DNA of 64,000 nucleotides. It comes from Mesorhizobium japonicum MAFF 303099 (lineage in GTDB: Bacteria; Pseudomonadota; Alphaproteobacteria; Rhizobiales; Rhizobiaceae). Below the pieces are notes generated by a model. It had not been told where the DNA came from. It saw only the letters and a program-made list of their open reading frames with translations, and did not search any database. Each line of letters starts with the position of its first letter. The first letter of the stretch is position 1. This document shows positions 54,935 through 64,000 of the stretch, one piece after another. A program made the translations under genes and the position numbers. The stretch spans positions 4,062,001-4,126,000 of the forward strand of contig NC_002678.2 in the NCBI RefSeq assembly GCF_000009625.1, written 5' to 3'.

Positions 54935-55359
54935 TGGATCAGTCCCTGCAGAAAGCCCTCGACCAGCTCGACCAGGCCTCCGCCGCCGTCAGGCTTGCGG
55001 TGCAGAACCTGGCCAATGCTCCAGGTGGCGCCGAGGCGGCGGGTGATGCCGCCCACGCTCTGTCCGGCGGCGCCATCGATCCCTTCGTCTTCCGCTTCGC
55101 CATCTTCGTGCTGGCGATCTTCGTCGGCTACTATGTCGTTTGGTCGGTGACCCCTGCGTTGCACACGCCGCTGATGGCCGTCACCAACGCCATCTCGTCG
55201 GTCATCGTCGTCGGCGCGCTGCTCGCCGTCGGCATCGCCGCTTCCGGTGTTGCCGCCGGCTTTGGCTTCGTCGCGCTGATGCTGGTCTCGGTCAACATCT
55301 TCGGCGGCTTCCTCGTCACCCAGCGCATGCTGGCAATGTACAAGAAGAAGGACAAGTAG
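54934..55359 (+). CDS. pntAB: NAD(P) transhydrogenase subunit alpha part 2
   Basis: A 141-residue membrane subunit (helices at about 50-75, 85-110 and 115-135) that forms part of the proton channel with PntB. A soluble N-terminal extension of about 45 residues ([19 protein letters not shown]) is typical of rhizobial PntAB. The ATG at 54934 overlaps the last base of the pntAA stop; the GTG three bases earlier is an alternative. Confidence 0.9.
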   Translation: MDQSLQKALDQLDQASAAVRLAVQNLANAPGGAEAAGDAAHALSGGAIDPFVFRFAIFVLAIFVGYYVVWSVTPALHTPLMAVTNAISSVIVVGALLAVGIAASGVAAGFGFVALMLVSVNIFGGFLVTQRMLAMYKKKDK

Positions 55360-55365
55360 AGCGCC

Positions 55366-56763
55366 ATGAACGCCAACTTCGCGTCCTTCCTCTATCTCGT
55401 CTCCGGCGTCCTGTTCATCATGGCGCTGCGCGGCCTGTCGCATCCGACCACCAGCCGCCAGGGCAATCTCTACGGCATGATCGGCATGGGCATCGCCATT
55501 GCCACCACGCTGGCGCTGGCAACCCCGTCCGCGGGCCGCTTTGGCCTCATCGTGCTCGGCCTTGCCATTGGCGGCGGCGTCGGTGCCGTCACCGCGCGCC
55601 GCATCGCCATGACCTCGATGCCGCAGCTGGTTGCCGCCTTCCATTCGCTGGTCGGCCTTGCCGCCGTCATGGTGGCGGCAGCCGCCATCTACGCGCCGGA
55701 AAGCTTCGGCATCGGCACGGCGGGCGACATCCATGCCCAGGCGCTGATCGAGATGAGCCTCGGCGTTGCCATCGGCGCCATCACCTTCACCGGCTCGGTC
55801 ATCGCCTTCTTGAAGCTCGATGGCCGCATGTCCGGCAAGCCGATCATGCTCGGCGGCCGTCATTTCATCAACGCCGCCCTGGGCGTCGCGCTCATCGTGC
55901 TGATCGTGCTGCTGGTCACCACGGAATCGAAGCTGGTCTTCTGGCTGATCGTCGCCGCCTCTCTGGTGCTCGGCGTCCTCTTGATCATCCCGATCGGCGG
56001 CGCCGACATGCCGGTCGTCGTCTCGATGCTCAACTCCTATTCGGGCTGGGCAGCGGCCGCGCTTGGCTTCACGCTCGGCAATCTGGCGCTGATCATCACC
56101 GGCGCGCTGGTCGGCTCGTCCGGCGCGATCCTGTCCTACATCATGTGCAAGGGCATGAACCGCTCGTTCATCTCGGTCATCCTTGGCGGCTTCGGCGGTG
56201 AGACGGCGGCTGCGGCCGACGACGGCATCGAGCGCACAGTCAAGCAGGGTTCGGCAGATGATGCCGCCTATCTGATGATGAACGCGCAGAAGGTCATCAT
56301 CGTGCCAGGCTACGGCATGGCGGTCGCCCAGGCGCAGCATGCGCTGCGCGAAATGGCCGACAAGCTCAAGGCCAACGGCGTCGACGTGAAATACGCCATC
56401 CACCCGGTCGCCGGCCGCATGCCCGGCCATATGAACGTGCTCTTGGCCGAAGCCAACGTGCCCTATGACGAAGTGTTCGAGCTCGAGGACATCAATTCGG
56501 AGTTCGCGCAGGCCGATGTCGCCTATGTCATCGGCGCCAACGACGTCACCAACCCGTCCGCGCGGGACGATAAGAGCAGCCCCATCTATGGCATGCCGAT
56601 CCTCGACGTCGACAAGGCGCGCACCTGCCTGTTCGTCAAGCGCTCGCTCGGCTCCGGCTATGCCGGCATCGACAACACGCTGTTCTACAAGGACGGCACC
56701 ATGATGCTGCTCGGCGACGCCAAGAAGATGACAGAGGAAATCGTCAAGGCCATGGATCACTGA
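55366..56763 (+). CDS. pntB: NAD(P) transhydrogenase subunit beta
   Basis: A 465-residue subunit: about nine membrane helices (1-265) followed by the NADP-binding domain III with IVPGYGMAVAQAQHA, HPVAGRMPGHMNVLLAEA, VIGANDVTNPSA and the Lys/Arg loop VKRSLGSGYAG. Domain order and length are normal. It begins seven bases after pntAB, completing the three-gene operon that couples proton flow to NADPH formation, and is followed by a terminator. Confidence 0.95.
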   Translation: MNANFASFLYLVSGVLFIMALRGLSHPTTSRQGNLYGMIGMGIAIATTLALATPSAGRFGLIVLGLAIGGGVGAVTARRIAMTSMPQLVAAFHSLVGLAAVMVAAAAIYAPESFGIGTAGDIHAQALIEMSLGVAIGAITFTGSVIAFLKLDGRMSGKPIMLGGRHFINAALGVALIVLIVLLVTTESKLVFWLIVAASLVLGVLLIIPIGGADMPVVVSMLNSYSGWAAAALGFTLGNLALIITGALVGSSGAILSYIMCKGMNRSFISVILGGFGGETAAAADDGIERTVKQGSADDAAYLMMNAQKVIIVPGYGMAVAQAQHALREMADKLKANGVDVKYAIHPVAGRMPGHMNVLLAEANVPYDEVFELEDINSEFAQADVAYVIGANDVTNPSARDDKSSPIYGMPILDVDKARTCLFVKRSLGSGYAGIDNTLFYKDGTMMLLGDAKKMTEEIVKAMDH

Positions 56764-56785
56764 TCCGGCCATAGGCGGAAATAGC

Positions 56786-56822
56786 AAAGAGCCCGGCCCA
56801 GGGGCCGGGCTCTTTCATTTTT
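56786..56822 (+). terminator. rho-independent terminator after pntB
   Basis: AAAGAGCCCGGCCC at 56786-56799 pairs perfectly with its complement at 56802-56815, followed by CATTTTT. The two-base gap means the innermost pairs open to form the loop. It ends the pnt operon; the A run on the left also lets it serve the convergent gene on the minus strand. Confidence 0.9.
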
Positions 56823-56837
56823 GACGCAAGCCTAGGC

Positions 56838-57755
56838 TCAGCGGCTGGTCAGGAAGACCGCTTCCTCTTCGTCGCGCTGCCGGCCGCCGAGGGCGGCCGC
56901 GGCACTGGAGATGAAGGCGCCGATGACCAGCGACAAGGCGCCGAGCAGCGCAAAGGTCGCGCTGGCCTTCCTGGCGCTATCGGCCGCCTGCTTGGCCTTG
57001 ACCTTGGCGTCCTCGACCTTGGCAACCATTGCATCGACACGCGCCTTGGCGTCGGCCTCGGAAAGGCCGGTGCGGGCGGCGACCAGTTGCGCCAGATAGG
57101 TCTTGTCGTCGGCCGAAATCTCGCCCGCCGCGGCGCTAGCAATGAGGATACGCGAGGCCTGGCCTACAGCGGCGGCATCGCCATCCGGAGTGGCAGCAGC
57201 CAGCTTGCTCGGATCGGCGGGACGAAACAGCGAATCCACCAGATAGGAGGTCGCGTTGTTGGCCGACGCATTGCCGGCGTTGCCGGCGGCACCAGCAGAT
57301 GCTCCCATGGCCGCTCCCGACGCCGCCGCGGACACGGCCTGCACGCCCGAGCCAAGCACTGCGGAAAGCGCCGAGCCGAGGACTCCGACGACAAGCAACG
57401 TGGCCAATGCCCAAGCAAGAAAGCCGTGAGCCGTGTCGCGGAAATAAACCTCATCGGTGTGGATGCCGACCCATTTGGTGCGCAAGCGCCCGGCAAGGTA
57501 GCCGCCGACGCCGGAGGACAGCCACTGCACGACGACCAGCCAGATCGCGGTCGACGCCGCGAAGGTGGTGATCGACGCGCCGGAGCCCGACCATGGTGAG
57601 ACCATGGTGAGCCCAAGACCGGAGCCGAGCAACATGAGGATGAAAGTCAGCGTCGAGGCCGCGAAGGCGCCGGCGATGATCGGTCCCCAGCTGACGGCTG
57701 TTGCGGAGGACTCTTCTGACGCGGACAGGTCGATAGCCGATACGGTGGGCTGCAT
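56838..57755 (-). CDS. glycine-zipper membrane protein of unknown function
   Basis: A 305-residue membrane protein. The first helix begins WGPIIAGAFAASTLTF and is followed by GSGLGLTMVSPW. Helices two and three cover about 60-80 and 110-145 and are rich in Gly/Ala. A Gly/Ala/Asn-rich stretch follows (about 146-165), then a charged coiled region (VDAMVAKVEDAKVKAKQAAD, 225-260) and a last helix (265-290). It resembles rhizobial proteins seen in many genomes without a known role. A 25-residue membrane peptide gene lies 10 bases upstream. Confidence 0.8.
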   Translation of the reverse strand: MQPTVSAIDLSASEESSATAVSWGPIIAGAFAASTLTFILMLLGSGLGLTMVSPWSGSGASITTFAASTAIWLVVVQWLSSGVGGYLAGRLRTKWVGIHTDEVYFRDTAHGFLAWALATLLVVGVLGSALSAVLGSGVQAVSAAASGAAMGASAGAAGNAGNASANNATSYLVDSLFRPADPSKLAAATPDGDAAAVGQASRILIASAAAGEISADDKTYLAQLVAARTGLSEADAKARVDAMVAKVEDAKVKAKQAADSARKASATFALLGALSLVIGAFISSAAAALGGRQRDEEEAVFLTSR

Positions 57756-57764
57756 CTGCGCCCC

Positions 57765-57842
57765 CTACCGTACGAACAGCATGATGAGGATGATGATCGG
57801 GATCGGAATACCGAGCAACCAGAGCAAAATGCCACGTCCCAT
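57765..57842 (-). CDS. 25-residue membrane microprotein
   Basis: The ATG at 57842 is preceded by a perfect AGGAGG site, spaced five bases, and opens 25 codons, MGRGILLWLLGIPIPIIILI then MLFVR, ending at TAG. It is one hydrophobic helix with a positive N-terminus. The strong ribosome site and tight spacing to the next gene (start 57755) indicate a real gene co-expressed with it. Similar tiny proteins are, to my recollection, widespread in Rhizobiales, without known function. Confidence 0.75.
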   Translation of the reverse strand: MGRGILLWLLGIPIPIIILIMLFVR

Positions 57843-58220
57843 GAAAGCCTCCTGTGAGAAATTGTGATCGATGTTGGCACAATGTCCCGAGAGGCCTTCC
57901 GTTCCGGCGGGCAATAAAATGATTTTGTTTGCCGGCGATGGAACAATTCGGAGCTCCGCTCCGCACCTCGTGTCGGGCAAAAGCGGAAATCTGGGGCTTC
58001 GACGGCGTGCCACCGCTTCCGAAATTTGCATCGACGCATCCGGCTTTGACCGGGCCGCGTTTCACTAGCGTCTCAACGCCGCGCTGCTAGCAAGCTTCCT
58101 CAGCACAGCGCTACGGCCTTAAAGCGCGTCGCGTCGAAACGGATTCAGCCACGCGCTTAGGTGCGTGTTCTTGTGCATATTGTTCGCCCAAAACCGCTGC
58201 GCAGTTTTGGGCAACATGCA
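57843..58220. other. intergenic region between the microprotein and gyrB
   Basis: These 378 bases hold the promoter side of the microprotein operon (right of 57843) and a palindromic element next to gyrB (58121-58220). I see no further gene. Between them nothing is recognisable. Confidence 0.5.
58121..58220. repeat. two-hairpin palindromic intergenic element
   Basis: AAGCGCGT at 58122-58129 pairs with ACGCGCTT at 58151-58158. GCCCAAAAC at 58186-58194 pairs with GTTTTGGGC at 58204-58212, extended outward imperfectly by TGCAT and ATGCA (58174-58178 and 58216-58220). The last base touches the gyrB stop codon. The sequence has the look of repeats found many times in Mesorhizobium genomes; I see no second copy here. 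It could also stop gyrB transcription. Confidence 0.6.
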
Positions 58221-60698
<2,478 letters not shown>

Positions 60699-60766
60699 CT
60701 ATTGTCTAGATGCCGCTTGTACGGCGCGAAAAATCAGCCCCGAATCGCGCGCCTGATATAGCGTTA

Positions 60767-60795
60767 GATATAGGCGCTAAAGGCGGTTTTTCCAA
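60767..60795 (-). promoter_or_regulatory. candidate gyrB promoter
   Basis: On the minus strand TTGGAA (60795-60790) and TATATC (60772-60767) are separated by exactly 17 bases, which would give a 5' leader of about 70 bases before the gyrB ATG at 60692. Each hexamer matches the sigma-70 consensus at four of six positions. Confidence 0.45.
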
Positions 60796-60810
60796 GGTTT
60801 GCGGGCATTT

Positions 60811-60831
60811 CCGGCCCAAATCCTGGGCCGG
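60811..60831 (-). terminator. hairpin between caspase gene and gyrB promoter
   Basis: CCGGCCCA at 60811-60818 and TGGGCCGG at 60824-60831 form a perfect 8-base stem with a 5-base loop, just after the stop of the caspase gene. The following minus-strand bases contain no real T run, so it may be a weak or rho-aided terminator. Confidence 0.35.
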
Positions 60832-60838
60832 CAGCCGG

Positions 60839-63466
60839 CTATTTTTTTCCGGCGTTGAGTTTGGCGAGAAGGCCGCGCAAATATTTGATCGTGGGTTTGT
60901 CTCTTGGCGCCAGCCGGCCTGTGCGGTCGAGGTCCAGCGTCAGGTTCAGCGCCTTGGTCAGCACAGCCTTCGGATCCTTCGCCACATAGGCATAGTTGAT
61001 GTAGGCCTGTACTAGATCAAATTGCCAGATGGCATTGTTCGGATCGGACTGGGCGAGTTTCTGGCGGATGCCGAGGCTGGCTTCGAAGGCCTTCCTTGAG
61101 CCCTCGAAATGGCGCTGTCTGGTCTCCAGCATGCCGATTTCCGAAAGCGTAATCGACAGGTCGCGTTGCCAGTCGGAATTACCTGGATCGAGCTTGGTCA
61201 GCCGATCGACAATGGCAAGACTGTCCTGGTAGTTTTGCAGTGCGCTGCGGATATCGCCCTGGGCATCAAGCACACCGGCAACCTTTTCCAGACAGACCGA
61301 CAGGTCGCGCTGCCAGTCGGTGTTGCCAGGGTCATCAGCGGCAAGTTCGCGCGCCACGGCCAGCGCTTGCTGATAGGAAGCCAGCGCGGCCGGCCAGTTC
61401 TCCTGGTCGTTGAGCGCGTTGCCGATCTTGGCGTAACTGATCGACAGGTCGCGCTTCAAGTCGGTGTCGTTAGGGTCATGGCGTACCAGTTCCTCGGCGA
61501 TCGCCTGGCTCTTGCTGTAGGCCACGAGCGCCCCGGCGGCGTCGCCGCGCTCGCGCAGTACATCCCCGATCCTCTCATGGCTGACAGAAACCGCGCGCTG
61601 GCGCTCAGGATCGGGTTTGTTCTCAGCCAACACAAGCCGAATTCTCAGGCTCTCTTCAAAGGCCGTCTGGGCGCCGTCCAACTGCCCGGCGGTCCGGGCA
61701 AGGTCGCCGATTTCATCATAGGTTATGGTCAGGTCGCGCAGCAGGGAGGCGCTGTTCGGCTGAGCATCCACCAATTTCCGCTTGATCGACAGGCTTTGCT
61801 GGTAGGCCTTGGCCGCCGCACCCACATCGCCCTGCGTCGCCAGCACGTTGCCGATCTTGTCATTGGCCATGGCAAGATCACCGAGCCAGCTTTTCTCGTC
61901 CGGCACGCTTGCGGTCAGGTCCTGCAGCATGTCCCTGGCCGCCTCATAGTGCTCTAGGGAGGTTGGCAGGTCGCCTTGCACCATCTTTATGTTGGCGAGC
62001 TTGATGTGGCTGATGGCGAGATCGCGCTTGACGCTGGGGTCTGTTTCCTGACGCGACCGCTGCTCGAGATTGGTCAACAGCGCGGTAAAGGCGCGGCCGG
62101 CCGCCTCGACATTGCCCACCGTCGTATAGAGGATACCGAGTTCCTCCAGCGTGCGGCTCTGACGGTCGGCCTGTTCCAGGCTGAGCGAGGTCTGCCCAGC
62201 CTCACCATACAGCGACAGCACCGTTTCAAAGTCACCAATGGCCGTGGTGTAGTCGAGGTCGGCGCGCGCCGCACCACCGGATAGAAAACGCGTCGCGGCC
62301 TCGGACAGGGTGCGGCTGGCGAAATTGACCTTCAGCGCCTGGCGCGAAACATTGTCGATGTCGGCGGCCTTGGCCAGAAGAGCGCGGGCGCCATCGAAGG
62401 CGCCTAGTGAAAGCTGTTCCTCGGCCTGCCGGCGCAATTCCGCCACCTGCGGATCGTCGGAGGCGAGCGTCTTCATTTCGCTGCGCACCTTGACGAAGGC
62501 GTCGGCGGCCTCGCGCAGCCGGGCGTTCAGGCTGTCGGCGGAGAGATGGCTGGCGTCGGAACTGATCAGCGCGCCATAGAGCGGCGCCAGCGGCATGTCG
62601 GCATCGCTGGCGATCTGCTCGACCTCGCCGCGCATTTCCGGCGTCACGTCGGCCATGGCGAGCAGCAGCCGTTCGCGCTCTGGCAGCTGTTCCTTGGCGG
62701 CAGCGGCAAAGAACAGTTTCGGCAGGCCGCTTTCGACATAGGGCAACTGCTTGCCGCGCGACAGGTCATAGACTTCCTGCTGCACCAAGGTCAGCACCGA
62801 GCGGATCTCGAGCCCGTCCGTGGCGAGATATTTGGTCAGCGCCGTCGTGAAGGGCGAATTCTCTCCGGTTCCATCGGCGGCCGTCTCGCCAGGGGCGGCC
62901 GAAAAGGCGAACAGGATGTTTTCCGCCCGCCCGACGCGGCCGAGGCCCGGCTTGACCTTGTCGGCGACATCCTTGGTCAGCGAGGTCGCGCCGCGACCAT
63001 CGCCGCTGCTAGCCGAGAAGGGATCGCTGCGGCAGGCATCGAGCACGATCAGCCCGACCTTGGCGGTCGCGGCGACGGCATCGCGCACCTCCTCCAGCGG
63101 CAGGCTGGTCTTGTCCAGTTGATCGACCGACGACGCGTCGGCATCGACTGGCAGCAGCCGGTTGTCACCGGAGATTTCGACGCCATGGCCGGAGAAATAA
63201 ACCAGCGCGACATCGGCGCCCTTGGCATCCTCGCGAAAGTCGTCGAGCGCGCGTCGCATGCGCCGAAGGTCCCGGTTGGTTTCGAGGATGACCTCGAAGC
63301 CGAGCTTCTTAAGTGCGGCTTCCATCGCCTCGCCGTCATGGATGGGATTGGCCAGCGGCCGGACCAGCCGGTAGTCGTTGTCGGCCATGACCAGCGCCAC
63401 GCGCCGTTCCGCCACCGCGGTGGCGGTGGTCGCAATCGTCAGCAGCAAGGCAAACAGCAAGCGCAA
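60839..63466 (-). CDS. secreted caspase-like (C14) protein with TPR array
   Basis: An 875-residue protein. A signal peptide (residues 1-19, MRLLFALLLTIATTATAVA) is followed by a caspase/metacaspase p20 domain (21-250) with the catalytic pair His94 in YFSGHG and Cys145 in LDACRSDP. A helical region (260-420) comes next, then tetratricopeptide-like repeats to the end. The last repeats have an exact 48-residue period and begin DP(G/N)N followed by WQRDLS. The start is a TTG at 63466; no ATG or GTG lies between it and an in-frame stop at 63485. It is probably periplasmic. The substrate is unknown; Lys/Arg preference is usual for bacterial orthocaspases. Confidence 0.88.
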   Translation of the reverse strand: MRLLFALLLTIATTATAVAERRVALVMADNDYRLVRPLANPIHDGEAMEAALKKLGFEVILETNRDLRRMRRALDDFREDAKGADVALVYFSGHGVEISGDNRLLPVDADASSVDQLDKTSLPLEEVRDAVAATAKVGLIVLDACRSDPFSASSGDGRGATSLTKDVADKVKPGLGRVGRAENILFAFSAAPGETAADGTGENSPFTTALTKYLATDGLEIRSVLTLVQQEVYDLSRGKQLPYVESGLPKLFFAAAAKEQLPERERLLLAMADVTPEMRGEVEQIASDADMPLAPLYGALISSDASHLSADSLNARLREAADAFVKVRSEMKTLASDDPQVAELRRQAEEQLSLGAFDGARALLAKAADIDNVSRQALKVNFASRTLSEAATRFLSGGAARADLDYTTAIGDFETVLSLYGEAGQTSLSLEQADRQSRTLEELGILYTTVGNVEAAGRAFTALLTNLEQRSRQETDPSVKRDLAISHIKLANIKMVQGDLPTSLEHYEAARDMLQDLTASVPDEKSWLGDLAMANDKIGNVLATQGDVGAAAKAYQQSLSIKRKLVDAQPNSASLLRDLTITYDEIGDLARTAGQLDGAQTAFEESLRIRLVLAENKPDPERQRAVSVSHERIGDVLRERGDAAGALVAYSKSQAIAEELVRHDPNDTDLKRDLSISYAKIGNALNDQENWPAALASYQQALAVARELAADDPGNTDWQRDLSVCLEKVAGVLDAQGDIRSALQNYQDSLAIVDRLTKLDPGNSDWQRDLSITLSEIGMLETRQRHFEGSRKAFEASLGIRQKLAQSDPNNAIWQFDLVQAYINYAYVAKDPKAVLTKALNLTLDLDRTGRLAPRDKPTIKYLRGLLAKLNAGKK

Positions 63467-63558
63467 TTTAGAACCGCCCCCGGCTCAGTCACCCACCGAC
63501 CATTCCACCTCTTTATGGCGCGGGCAAGCCGGGGGCGCTAGGCAAAAGACCGGCGTTC

Positions 63559-64000
63559 TCAGGCAGCGCGCATGGGTTTCAACGCCTCGCTCCAGCGCAA
63601 CAGTTCGTCCAGCATGGCCTTGGCGCCGCCGATCACCTGTTCGCTGGCGTTGAAGGCGCCGTTCTCGTCGAGCAGCTTCTGATACATCGGCAGCGCGACG
63701 CCTTCCGGGATCGGCATGATCCCCACCGAGGTCAAAAGCGGCTTCAGCGCCTGCGCCGCGCGCAGGCCACCGGACACGCCGCCATAGCTGAAAACGGCGG
63801 CCGGCTTGTACTTCCATTCGCGCAGCAGGTAGTCGATCGCGTTGACGATCGCTGGCGCTGCGAAATAATTATACTCCGGCGCCACGAAGACAAAGGCGTC
63901 GGCGGCGTCGATCGCCTTCGACCAGGCCTTGGTGTGGTCGTTCTGATAATTGCCAAGCCTCGGATGGTGCGGCTCGTCCAGCACCGGCAGGTGGAACGCG
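63559..64000 (-). CDS. NADPH-dependent FMN reductase (N-terminus outside window)
   Basis: 147 codons of a flavodoxin-fold reductase, open to the right edge. VAPEYNYFAAPAIVNAIDYL is the characteristic FMN-binding loop of the NADPH:FMN/azo reductase family, and FSYGGVSGGLRAAQALKP the second one. The C-terminus is complete (stop at 63559). Such enzymes reduce FMN, quinones or azo dyes; this one could in principle supply reduced FMN to the LLM monooxygenases, but it is 48 kb away. Confidence 0.88.
   Translation of the reverse strand, partial: AFHLPVLDEPHHPRLGNYQNDHTKAWSKAIDAADAFVFVAPEYNYFAAPAIVNAIDYLLREWKYKPAAVFSYGGVSGGLRAAQALKPLLTSVGIMPIPEGVALPMYQKLLDENGAFNASEQVIGGAKAMLDELLRWSEALKPMRAA

Overview
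The window is GC-rich alphaproteobacterial chromosome. Gene content (PuuD-type urate hydroxylase, aa3 oxidase subunit IV, PntAA/PntAB/PntB, CGNR zinc-finger regulator, many ABC and TRAP transporters) and palindromic intergenic DNA beside gyrB point to the Rhizobiales, most likely Mesorhizobium or a close relative. No rRNA, tRNA, CRISPR array, prophage or intact insertion sequence was seen. The species call is an inference from gene style, not from a search.

Left part (1-21.5 kb): a purine/ureide degradation island. On the minus strand, reading right to left, lie a fused allantoinase/OHCU decarboxylase (PuuE-UraD), ureidoglycine aminohydrolase, ureidoglycolate lyase, a small deaminase, a CocE-type hydrolase and a peptide-type ABC importer (binding protein plus two permeases, the last cut by the window edge). 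Divergently on the plus strand are uraH and xdhA-xdhB-xdhC. Two flavin monooxygenases and a LysR regulator follow, then the membrane urate hydroxylase puuD, guaD, a HbpS/UPF0303 protein and a glycerate kinase. Together they convert guanine to xanthine, urate, 5-hydroxyisourate, OHCU, allantoin and (one step missing here) ureidoglycolate, glyoxylate and urea; glycerate kinase can carry glyoxylate carbon into central metabolism.

Middle part (21.5-44.7 kb): a UdgX-type uracil-DNA glycosylase; a glutamine-synthetase-like ligase coupled to a class III aminotransferase; a MarR repressor with two palindromic operators facing a small membrane protein; a WD40 protein and a His-rich CobW GTPase separated by a less GC-rich segment holding a cdh gene and a decayed GNAT gene; MarR, AraC and LacI regulators with their neighbours; a hairpin-covered small secreted protein with a CtrA-like box; a glutamine amidotransferase; a TRAP transporter whose binding protein is on the opposite strand from its permeases; a frameshifted alcohol dehydrogenase; a lone LivH-type permease; and a CGNR regulator.

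Right part (44.7-64 kb): a fused indolepyruvate:ferredoxin oxidoreductase, a GGDEF-EAL protein followed by a FeeM-like acyltransferase, an alpha/beta hydrolase with an Asp nucleophile, aa3 oxidase subunit IV, the pntAA-pntAB-pntB operon, a glycine-zipper membrane protein with a 25-residue companion, gyrB, a secreted caspase-TPR protein and the start of an NADPH:FMN reductase.

I did not find a clearly undescribed multi-gene system. The best leads are the hairpin plus CtrA-like box at 35.6 kb, the UdgX gene, the caspase-TPR gene, the GGDEF-EAL/FeeM pair, the CTG-started LacI gene and the 25-residue protein.
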